A DNA stretch of 32,732 bases from Ruminococcaceae bacterium UBA2857. Lineage in GTDB: Bacteria; Bacillota; Clostridia; Oscillospirales; Acutalibacteraceae. Shown piece after piece: positions 8,781-14,410 of this stretch (positions are counted from its first letter, which is position 1; each line of letters starts with the position of its first letter). The stretch spans positions 1 to 32,732 of the forward strand of contig DEFH01000066.1 of the NCBI GenBank assembly GCA_002350705.1, given 5' to 3'. Position numbers and translations under genes: made by a program. Below the pieces are notes generated by a model that had not been told where the DNA came from, made no database searches, and saw only the letters and a program-made list of their open reading frames with translations.

Positions 8781-8809
8781 TTGCCAATCAGGACTTTTTG
8801 ATATATAAT
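8781..8809 (+). promoter_or_regulatory. Promoter of the second LCP gene
   Basis: TTGCCA (8781-8786), 17-nt spacer, TATAAT (8804-8809), located 40 nt before the LCP start codon. Confidence 0.8.
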
Positions 8810-8848
8810 GAGATACAAGGTCCAATCTTTTGACAAGGAGAATGATAT

Positions 8849-10084
8849 ATGACAGATCCTAAAAAAGATGCTCATAATCAATCGGATGGTGTGGTATTTT
8901 ACACAGGAAAAACTTCCCCCTATCTTCCGCAGACGGAAAGACGGTCTGACGGAGCCTATCACAGGGTGCCCCCTCCAAAGAAAAATGATTATGTACCGGC
9001 TGCAAAAAGCACCCACCGAAAAGTGCGTCCGATATTTAATGTCATTAGTATTATTTTGAGTGCCCTTCTGATATTGTCAGGCTCATTGTGCTTGGTGGCA
9101 TATTCTTATTTCAACAGAATCAACTATGCGAATCTGTCGGATGCGTCTGATGCAGGCAATTCCCAAAAAAATCCGTCAACGGATGATAAGGTCAATGCCT
9201 ATAACGGTACACTTCTCAACGATCCGATGATACTCAATATTATGCTGTTCGGTGCGGATACCCGCAAGGGACAGGACAGCGGTCAGTCGGATACCATGAT
9301 CCTGTTTTCGATTGATACCAGACATAAAAAACTGAAAATGCTTTCTCTTATGAGAGATACCTATGTGGAAGTACCGGGGCATGAGAATAATAAAATCAAT
9401 TCTTCTTTCTTCTATGGCGGAGCCAGTCTTGCCGTACAGGCAGTACAGCGTAATTACGGCATTAAGATAGACCGCTATGCTGTCGTAGATTTCAAAAGCT
9501 TTCGCAATATTATTGATACGCTTGGCGGCATTGATGTGGAACTCAGAGAAGAGGAAATTGACTATATCAACTGGCAGAGCTGGACAAACGGTCAGGTCGA
9601 TACCCGTGATGAAATTGACATCAGCAGTTTTGAATTCCATGAAAACGAGGATGGAGAGTATGTCACAACCGTACACCTGAATGGCCGTCAGGCACTCTGG
9701 CACGCCCGAAACAGAGGGCAGGAAGGCATTTGCAGCGGTGATGACTATACCCGTACCCTCCGTCAGAGAACGGTGATGAGTATCTTGATCAATCGCCTGA
9801 AACAGTCTGATTTGACAACCGTTATGTCGATCATCTATGAAATCGGTCCCATGATTACCACCAATCTCAAAACTTCCGAAATTACGAAACTGGCTACGAA
9901 TATTACAACTTATCTGAAATATGATATTGTGGCAAAATCGGCTCCGGAGTTTGATAATTTTGGTATCGACTTTTACTATGACAGTTTGTGGATCAATGGC
10001 TATGCACTGGAATGTATTGTCATTTATGACTGGAACTCTTTCCGCAAAAAAGTGGCAGATTTTGTCTTTGAAGGAATTTATTGA
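8849..10084 (+). CDS. LytR-CpsA-Psr (LCP) family protein, paralogue of 1304-2566
   Basis: 411 aa. Cytoplasmic N-terminus (1-60, with a short PPPKK segment instead of the poly-Pro/Lys tail of its paralogue), one membrane helix at about 61-86, extracytoplasmic LCP domain from about 125. Motifs: NIMLFGADTR (130-139), SLMRDTYVEVP (R169, D170), ALWHARNRGQEG, DDYTRTLRQR (298-307). The same family-specific insert IDYINWQSW...QVDTRDEID as in the other LCP protein shows recent common ancestry. At the usual second Arg site the sequence is NKINSSFFYGG (K182). SD AAGGAG 8 nt before ATG. It would ligate a glycopolymer to peptidoglycan. No terminator is visible after its stop, so transcription could run on into the Y RNA cluster 35 nt downstream. 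Confidence 0.92.
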   Translation: MTDPKKDAHNQSDGVVFYTGKTSPYLPQTERRSDGAYHRVPPPKKNDYVPAAKSTHRKVRPIFNVISIILSALLILSGSLCLVAYSYFNRINYANLSDASDAGNSQKNPSTDDKVNAYNGTLLNDPMILNIMLFGADTRKGQDSGQSDTMILFSIDTRHKKLKMLSLMRDTYVEVPGHENNKINSSFFYGGASLAVQAVQRNYGIKIDRYAVVDFKSFRNIIDTLGGIDVELREEEIDYINWQSWTNGQVDTRDEIDISSFEFHENEDGEYVTTVHLNGRQALWHARNRGQEGICSGDDYTRTLRQRTVMSILINRLKQSDLTTVMSIIYEIGPMITTNLKTSEITKLATNITTYLKYDIVAKSAPEFDNFGIDFYYDSLWINGYALECIVIYDWNSFRKKVADFVFEGIY

Positions 10085-10119
10085 TGAATGGAAAATGAAT
10101 GTATGAGGTAAGGCTGACT

Positions 10120-10276
10120 AAAACGGTATTGCAGAATACAATTACTTCGTTATGGGAATCAGTGGAGAATATCCGTGCAGGTTCAAATCCTGCTGCCGCA
10201 AGTTCATCATTTGCGGTATGGTGGAATTGGCAGACACGCTGATTGTGTTGAAAGTGTATTCGATTTTATCCGTTTT
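10120..10276 (+). ncRNA. Y RNA 1: permuted tRNA-Leu-like body on a Ro-type stem
   Basis: Closing stem: AAAACGG (10120-10126) with CCGTTTT (10270-10276). Then an internal loop TATTGCA (10127-10133) opposite GATTTTAT (10262-10269), then GAATACA (10134-10140) with TGTATTC (10255-10261). The enclosed body is a circularly permuted class II tRNA: anticodon-stem 3' strand AATCAG (10157-10162) pairing with CTGATT (10239-10244); long variable arm TGGA-GAATA-TCCG (10163-10175); T-arm GCAGG-TTCAAAT-CCTGC (10177-10193); 7-bp acceptor TGCCGCA (10194-10200) with TGCGGTA (10212-10218) capped by an 11-nt loop; TG as positions 8-9; D-arm GTG...CAC with AATTGGCAGA loop. D-arm and variable arm resemble tRNA-Leu. 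There is no anticodon loop and no CCA. A T-run follows the stem. Bacterial YrlA Y RNAs are known to carry tRNA-like domains. A weak promoter candidate (TATGAG, 10102-10107) lies upstream. Confidence 0.85.
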
Positions 10277-10288
10277 TATCAAAATAAT

Positions 10289-10418
10289 AAACAGAAGTGC
10301 GGAAAACAGTTACTTCGATATCATGGCGGATGTCGTTGGTTCAATTCCAACTCTCCTCGGAGATAGCTCAGTGTCAGAGCCCGCTACACGTTTTATCTGT
10401 TTTCGGATTTCTCTGTTT
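10289..10418 (+). ncRNA. Y RNA 2: permuted class I tRNA-like body on a Ro-type stem
   Basis: Closing stem AAACAG (10289-10294) with CTGTTT (10413-10418). Internal loop AAGTGCG (10295-10301) opposite GGATTTCT (10405-10412). Inner stem GAAAACAG (10302-10309) with CTGTTTTC (10397-10404). Body in permuted order: anticodon-stem 3' strand TGGCGG (10324-10329), 5-nt variable loop ATGTC, T-arm GTTGG-TTCAATT-CCAAC (10335-10351), acceptor TCTCC (10352-10356) with GGAGA (10359-10363) joined by only TC (or a 4-bp stem with loop CTCG), TA as positions 8-9, D-arm GCTC-AGTGTCA-GAGC (10366-10380), anticodon-stem 5' strand CCGCTA (10381-10386). All tRNA helices except the anticodon loop are present. The D-loop lacks the usual GG pair, the only copy to do so. 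Confidence 0.85.
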
Positions 10419-10426
10419 GTTATAAT
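10418..10426 (+). promoter_or_regulatory. Extended -10 (TGTTATAAT) upstream of Y RNA 3
   Basis: A consensus TATAAT at 10421-10426 with TGT before it (10418-10420). The predicted start, about 10432-10434, falls on the first bases of the Y RNA 3 closing stem. The -35 region is poor (TGTTTT at 17 nt), as often seen with extended -10 elements. It suggests that Y RNA 3 can be made on its own rather than only by processing. Confidence 0.5.
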
Positions 10427-10427
10427 G

Positions 10428-10536
10428 AAAGTGTGTATTGCAGAATACAGTTACTTCGATTGGTCTGAACTTTGCCGCAAGGCGAGGGAATGCAGGTTCG
10501 AGTCCTGCGGAACTGTATTCGATTTTATCACGCTTT
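10428..10536 (+). ncRNA. Y RNA 3: tRNA-like body in normal (non-permuted) order on a Ro-type stem
   Basis: Closing stem AAAGTGTG (10428-10435) with CACGCTTT (10529-10536), one G-U. Internal loop TATTGCA (10436-10442) opposite GATTTTAT (10521-10528). Inner stem GAATACAGTT (10443-10452) with AACTGTATTC (10511-10520). The body differs from copies 1 and 2: a D-arm-like TTC-GATTGGTCT-GAA (10455-10469, loop like tRNA-Ser), then a 7-bp hairpin CTTTGCC-GCAA-GGCGAGG (10470-10487) with a GNRA loop, then T-arm GCAGG-TTCGAGT-CCTGC (10492-10508). The stem closes 2 nt after the T-arm, so it takes the place of the acceptor stem. It has the same stem subclass as Y RNA 1. No anticodon loop or CCA, so not a functional tRNA. 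Confidence 0.82.
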
Positions 10537-10557
10537 ATTATAAAAAATATTTTTAAT

Positions 10558-10695
10558 GGCAGCAGTGCGGAAAACGGGTTCTTCGTGTTGCCGGTTCAAG
10601 TCCGGCTTCTCTTTTTGAGAATAGCTCAACAGGCAGAGCAGAGCAAGCATCATTTGTGCTTACCGTTTTCGGATTTCTCTGCCTTTTATTTTTAT
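10558..10695 (+). ncRNA. Y RNA 4: permuted tRNA-like body with an intact anticodon-arm-like hairpin
   Basis: Closing stem GGCAG (10558-10562) with CTGCC (10679-10683). Internal loop CAGTGCG (10563-10569) opposite GGATTTCT (10671-10678). Inner stem GAAAACGG (10570-10577) with CCGTTTTC (10663-10670). Body: T-arm GCCGG-TTCAAGT-CCGGC (10590-10606), acceptor-like TTCTC (10607-10611) and GAGAA (10617-10621) with a TTTTT loop, TA, D-arm GCTC-AACAGGCA-GAGC (10624-10639), then a 5-bp/7-nt hairpin AAGCA-TCATTTG-TGCTT (10645-10661) shaped like an anticodon arm but with C at the U33 position. The closing stem is followed by TTTTATTTTTAT (10684-10695), which can act as a terminator just before the rsr ribosome binding site. 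Same stem subclass as Y RNA 2. Confidence 0.83.
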
Positions 10696-10703
10696 CAGGG
10701 AGG
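10679..10703 (+). promoter_or_regulatory. rsr: Y RNA 4 3' end / T-tract and rsr ribosome binding site
   Basis: The 3' arm of the Y RNA 4 closing stem, its T-rich tail (10684-10695) and the rsr Shine-Dalgarno AGGGAGG (10697-10703) lie within 25 nt. No separate rsr promoter is visible. rsr mRNA therefore most likely arises by read-through of the Y RNA 4 terminator or by processing of a longer transcript (inference). Confidence 0.5.
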
Positions 10704-10708
10704 TTTTT

Positions 10709-12151
10709 ATGTCTAAATTCAATCAAATACAATCTATCAAAACAGTAAACAACTGCGGTCAGCCTGCGTATACAATGGCTGACAAGGAAAAACTTGTTTC
10801 ACAAGTGCTTACATCATTTTTCAATGAAAGCAAATTCTACGGCGACAACTCGGAAGATATGCAGAAAACGATTGTGAATGTTATAAAAACCGAGCCTGAA
10901 TTTGTATCAAAGTTAGCGATTTTTGCAAGACGTGTATTCCATATGCGTTCGGTATCGCATGTTCTCACGGCATACCTTGCCCATGAAAACGAGGGTAAGC
11001 CTTATGTGAGAAATACCGTAAAAGGTGTGACGGTTCGTGGCGATGACGTGACGGAGATAATGGCTTTTTACATCAATACTTTTGGAAAAAGACCTATCCC
11101 GAACAGCCTTAAAAAAGGTATCAATGATGTAATAGTGAACTTTGATGAATATACGCTTGCCAAATACAAAGGCGAGAAGAAAACAGTGAAAATGCGTGAT
11201 TTGCTGTGCATTTGCAGACCGTCACCGAAAACACCCGAACAGTCTGAAATGTGGAAAAGGTGCATTGAGGGAAAATTGGCTGTGCCTGTGACCTGGGAAA
11301 CGGAGCTTTCCCAAAACGGTAATAACAAGGAAACTTGGGAAAAACTCATTGACAGCGGAAAAGTCGGCTATATGGCATATCTGAGAAATTTGAGAAACAT
11401 ATTACAGGCGGAGCCGTCCAATTTGCAGACAGTTCTCGATACAATAGAAAATCCCGAAAGAGTGAAAAAATCCAAGCAACTGCCGTTCAGATATTTGTCG
11501 GCTTATAAAGCCGTTTCGGATATGGCAGGCTCAAAAGTATTTGATGCACTCGAAAATGCTCTTGAAGTGTCTGTTGAAAATATGCCGAAATTATCGGGGA
11601 CAACGGTGATTGCCGTTGATGTATCGGGCTCCATGAGTTGGCAAATCAGCAGCAAATCAAATATCAGGTACTATGAAATAGCTGTACTGCTCGGACTTGC
11701 TGCGAATAAGATTTGTGACAACAGTATTTTTTATACGTTCGATACGGAGATAAATAAATTTGACTTTTCAAGCAGAACCCCTATTCTTGAAACAGTACAG
11801 CGTATTTCCTGCGGAGGCGGTACAGATATGTATCTGCCTTTCAAAGAGATGATTGACAAGAATATAAAAGCCGACAGGATCATTATTTTGTCGGATAACG
11901 AGTGCAACCGTATCAACTGGTACTCGAAAAAGACCGTTCAGCAGATGGCTGATGAATACAGAAAGCAGACAAATCAAAATTTGTGGGTTCACGCAATAGA
12001 CTTGGCAGGCTACGGTACACAGCAGTTTCACGGTGACAGGACGAATATCATCGCAGGCTGGTCGGAAAAAGTGCTTGACTTTATCAATCTTGCCGAAAGC
12101 GGTGTGCACAATCTTACGCAGATGATTCAGGACTGTGATTACATAGAGTAA
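10709..12151 (+). CDS. rsr: Ro60-family RNA-binding protein (Rsr): TROVE domain plus vWA domain
   Basis: 480 aa, typical for bacterial Rsr. The TROVE domain (about 15-290) contains QVLTSFFNESKFYG, FARRVFHMRSVSHVL (73-87) and RYLSAYKAV (261-269). The C-terminal vWA domain has a full MIDAS: DVSGSMS (D304, S306, S308), GGGTDMYLP (T372) and ILSDNE (D396). Ro60 is a ring-shaped protein that binds Y RNAs on its outer face and single-stranded ends of misfolded RNAs in its cavity. In bacteria it works with exonucleases in rRNA maturation and decay and in stress survival. SD AGGGAGG is 5 nt before ATG. Four Y RNA-like genes lie directly upstream. RtcB or PNPase, sometimes linked in other bacteria, are not in this window. 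Confidence 0.93.
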   Translation: MSKFNQIQSIKTVNNCGQPAYTMADKEKLVSQVLTSFFNESKFYGDNSEDMQKTIVNVIKTEPEFVSKLAIFARRVFHMRSVSHVLTAYLAHENEGKPYVRNTVKGVTVRGDDVTEIMAFYINTFGKRPIPNSLKKGINDVIVNFDEYTLAKYKGEKKTVKMRDLLCICRPSPKTPEQSEMWKRCIEGKLAVPVTWETELSQNGNNKETWEKLIDSGKVGYMAYLRNLRNILQAEPSNLQTVLDTIENPERVKKSKQLPFRYLSAYKAVSDMAGSKVFDALENALEVSVENMPKLSGTTVIAVDVSGSMSWQISSKSNIRYYEIAVLLGLAANKICDNSIFYTFDTEINKFDFSSRTPILETVQRISCGGGTDMYLPFKEMIDKNIKADRIIILSDNECNRINWYSKKTVQQMADEYRKQTNQNLWVHAIDLAGYGTQQFHGDRTNIIAGWSEKVLDFINLAESGVHNLTQMIQDCDYIE

Positions 12152-12163
12152 AAACGGTGCTTC

Positions 12164-12192
12164 TTGCATTTTCGGAATAAATGGTATATAAT
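12164..12192 (+). promoter_or_regulatory. Promoter of the G3E GTPase operon
   Basis: TTGCAT (12164-12169), 17-nt spacer, TATAAT (12187-12192), 37 nt before the start codon. I see no clear Zur-like palindrome around it. Confidence 0.78.
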
Positions 12193-12229
12193 AGGGAACG
12201 GAATGAAAATTTGAAAGGAGTTCGGTATC

Positions 12230-13336
12230 ATGACAAAAATTGATATTTTTTCAGGCTTTCTCGGTGCAGGCAAAACTACCCTTATCAAAAAGCTCATCAA
12301 AGAGGGCTATCAGAATGAAAAACTGGTGCTGATTGAAAATGAGTTCGGTGAAATCGGCATTGACGGAGGTTTCCTGAAAGAGGCAGGCATACAAATCAAT
12401 GAAATGAATTCCGGATGTATCTGCTGTTCACTGGTGGGAGATTTCAGACAGGCTCTCACAAAGGTGCTGGACGAATATCATCCCGACAGGCTTATCATAG
12501 AGCCGTCAGGTGTGGGAAAATTGTCCGATGTTATCAATGCAGTGAAAAGCGTTGCAAGTGAGGATGTACAGCTCAACAGTTTTGTGACAGTGGCAGATGC
12601 TTCCAAGTGCAAGATTTATATGAAAAACTTTGGCGAGTTCTATAATAATCAAATCGAAAATGCAAGTACGGTGATTCTCAGCAGAACTCAGAATCTTTCG
12701 GATGAAAAGCTCTCGAAGGTGCTGGAGCTTCTCAGAGAACACAATGAAAAAGCGGCTATTGTGACAACTCCATGGGATGATATTACAGGAGAGCAGATCC
12801 TTGCCGCAACAGAAGGAAAGGCTTTGCTGACAGTGGAAGATGTACATGAAGAAGAATGTGATGATCCCGAATGTGAGTGTCATCACCATCATCACGAGCA
12901 TGAACATCATCATGATCACGACCACGACCACGAGCATGAACATCATCATGATCACGAGCATGAACATGAACATCATCATGACCACGAGCATGACCATGAA
13001 CATCATCACGACCATGACCACGAGCATGAACATCATCACCACCACCATCACCATGCCGATGAAGTGTTCACAAGCTGGGGCAGGGAAACAGCAAGAAAAT
13101 ATACCAAAGAAGAAATTTCTGCTATCCTTTCCGCACTGTCCGACAGTGAAAAATATGGTCTGGTACTTCGTGCAAAAGGAATCGTTCCTGCTGTGGACGG
13201 TACATGGATTCACTATGACTTTGTGCCCGAAGAAAGCAATGTCCGTACAGGCTCGGCTGACTATACAGGAAGAATCTGTGTCATCGGCTCGAAACTCAAT
13301 GAAGAGGAACTGGCCAAGCTGTTTATGCTTGCATAA
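12230..13336 (+). CDS. G3E GTPase (COG0523, CobW/ZNG1-like) metal chaperone with His-rich tract
   Basis: 368 aa. Walker A GFLGAGKTT (9-17), metal motif CICC (63-66, the CxCC of the family), EPSGVGK (91-97) and an unusual G4-like SRTQNLS (151-157). Residues 218-275 are 39 His and 19 Asp/Glu with no other residue, preceded by Cys 210, 215 and 217. A CobW C-terminal domain covers about 283-366. COG0523 proteins use GTP hydrolysis to deliver metals, usually zinc or cobalt, to client proteins; His tracts store or collect metal. SD AAAGGAG and its own promoter precede it. The second GTPase begins 16 nt downstream. Zinc is the likeliest metal but the sequence alone does not settle it. Confidence 0.9.
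   Translation: MTKIDIFSGFLGAGKTTLIKKLIKEGYQNEKLVLIENEFGEIGIDGGFLKEAGIQINEMNSGCICCSLVGDFRQALTKVLDEYHPDRLIIEPSGVGKLSDVINAVKSVASEDVQLNSFVTVADASKCKIYMKNFGEFYNNQIENASTVILSRTQNLSDEKLSKVLELLREHNEKAAIVTTPWDDITGEQILAATEGKALLTVEDVHEEECDDPECECHHHHHEHEHHHDHDHDHEHEHHHDHEHEHEHHHDHEHDHEHHHDHDHEHEHHHHHHHHADEVFTSWGRETARKYTKEEISAILSALSDSEKYGLVLRAKGIVPAVDGTWIHYDFVPEESNVRTGSADYTGRICVIGSKLNEEELAKLFMLA
12881..13054 (+). repeat. In-frame His/Asp/Glu codon repeat
   Basis: 174 nt made only of CAT/CAC, GAT/GAC and GAA/GAG codons with recurring blocks such as CATCATCATGATCAC and GAGCATGAACAT. It codes residues 218-275 of the G3E GTPase. Such near-identical blocks are prone to slippage, so tract length may vary between strains (inference). 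Confidence 0.85.
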
Positions 13337-13352
13337 ATAACAGAGGTGATGA

Positions 13353-14312
13353 ATGATGCCAAAACAACCTATCCCTGTTTATTTGTTTCTGGGATTTCTC
13401 GACAGCGGCAAAACAAAATTTATCCATGAAACACTGTGCGATCCCCGTTTTCAGGACGGAGACAAAACCCTTGTCATTCTGTGTGAAGAGGGTGAAGAGG
13501 AGCTTGATACTTCCAAGTACAAGGGGGGTAAAAATGTAACGATTGTCACTGTGGAGGACAAGGAACAGCTTACTACAAAATTTCTGGAGGACAGCCTCAA
13601 AAAAAGCCGTGCCGAAAGAGTTATGATTGAATATAACGGTATGTGGCTGATGAATGATCTTGGAAATGTTTTGCCGCAGTCATGGCAGATTTATCAGATT
13701 ATGATGATGGCGGACTCCAATACATTCAATATGTATAACAGCAATATGCGTCAATTGGTATATGATAAAATCAGTATCACGGAGCTGGTGGCTTTTAACA
13801 GATATTCCGACAAGGTGGATAAAATGCAGCTGCATACCATTGTCAGAGCAATTAACAGACGTGCGGCAATTATCTATGAATATCTCGACGGAACGATTGA
13901 AAATGATGAAATTGTGGATCCTCTGCCGTTTGATTTGGAAGCAGATATTGTAGAAATCAAGGACACAGACTTTGGATTGCTGTATCTGGACGCAATGGAC
14001 AAGCCGCAGAATTATGACGGCAAAACCATACAGTTCAAAGCACTTGTGGCCAAAAGTGCCAGAATGCCCAAAAATAGCTTTGTAGGCGGAAGATTTGCCA
14101 TGACATGCTGTGTGGAGGATATACGTTATGTAGGCTTCATGTGTCGCTGGGACAGAGCTTCCGAACTGAAAAACAAGGGCTGGTATACCGTTACCGCCAA
14201 GGTAAAGGCTATGCAGGATCCCATGTTCGGCAATGAGACGGGACCAATGTTTTATGTGACAGACGTCAAGCCTGCCGAAAAACCCGAAGAAGAAACGGTA
14301 TATTTTTCATAA
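13353..14312 (+). CDS. Second G3E-like (CobW/P47K) GTPase lacking the CxCC motif
   Basis: 319 aa, start MMPK with GAGGTG shortly before it; the second ATG at 13356 fits the SD spacing equally well. Walker A GFLDSGKT (14-21), a Walker B-like segment RVMIEYNGMW (E at the place of EPSG), and no CxCC. The last 110 residues (FDLEADIVEIKDTDFGLLYLDAMDKPQNYDGKTIQF onward) look like the beta-rich, OB-like domain found in DUF1980/TIGR03943 partner proteins of COG0523 operons. It therefore seems a fusion of a GTPase with such a domain. No permease gene is present here. Probably acts with the upstream GTPase in metal transfer (inference from the operon). Confidence 0.82.
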   Translation: MMPKQPIPVYLFLGFLDSGKTKFIHETLCDPRFQDGDKTLVILCEEGEEELDTSKYKGGKNVTIVTVEDKEQLTTKFLEDSLKKSRAERVMIEYNGMWLMNDLGNVLPQSWQIYQIMMMADSNTFNMYNSNMRQLVYDKISITELVAFNRYSDKVDKMQLHTIVRAINRRAAIIYEYLDGTIENDEIVDPLPFDLEADIVEIKDTDFGLLYLDAMDKPQNYDGKTIQFKALVAKSARMPKNSFVGGRFAMTCCVEDIRYVGFMCRWDRASELKNKGWYTVTAKVKAMQDPMFGNETGPMFYVTDVKPAEKPEEETVYFS

Positions 14313-14316
14313 TCCC

Positions 14317-14351
14317 AAAAGTCGCTGTAACGAGAATTACAGTGACTTTTT
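14317..14351 (+). terminator. Intrinsic terminator of the G3E operon
   Basis: AAAAGTCGCTGTAA (14317-14330) pairs with TTACAGTGACTTTT (14337-14350) with one G-U, loop CGAGAA, then TTTTTCTTT. Confidence 0.9.
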
Positions 14352-14352
14352 C

Positions 14353-14381
14353 TTTACTTTTATGATAGTATGTGATAAAAT
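14353..14381 (+). promoter_or_regulatory. Promoter of the TPR-like membrane protein gene
   Basis: TTTACT (14353-14358), 17-nt spacer, TAAAAT (14376-14381) with TGA before it (extended -10). It starts inside the T-tract of the preceding terminator. Confidence 0.65.
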
Positions 14382-14410
14382 AAAAATATCTGTATAAAGG
14401 AGGTAAAAAA

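Noticed and set aside
10177..10244. Circularly permuted tRNA gene (as in some algae and archaea)
   Set aside because: No anticodon loop with U33, no CCA or normal 3' end at the acceptor, and the anticodon side is continued into a long stem with a conserved internal loop. A Y RNA with tRNA-like domain next to Ro60 fits all parts.
10152..10716. Overlapping ORFs of 63-134 codons across the region upstream of rsr
   Set aside because: They run through the paired stems and T-arms of the Y RNA-like segments, have no credible SD, and their translations match no protein pattern. RNA structure explains the region better.
12881..13054. Tandem repeats resembling a CRISPR or satellite array
   Set aside because: The repeats are in-frame His/Asp/Glu codons of a G3E GTPase with no regular repeat-spacer unit.
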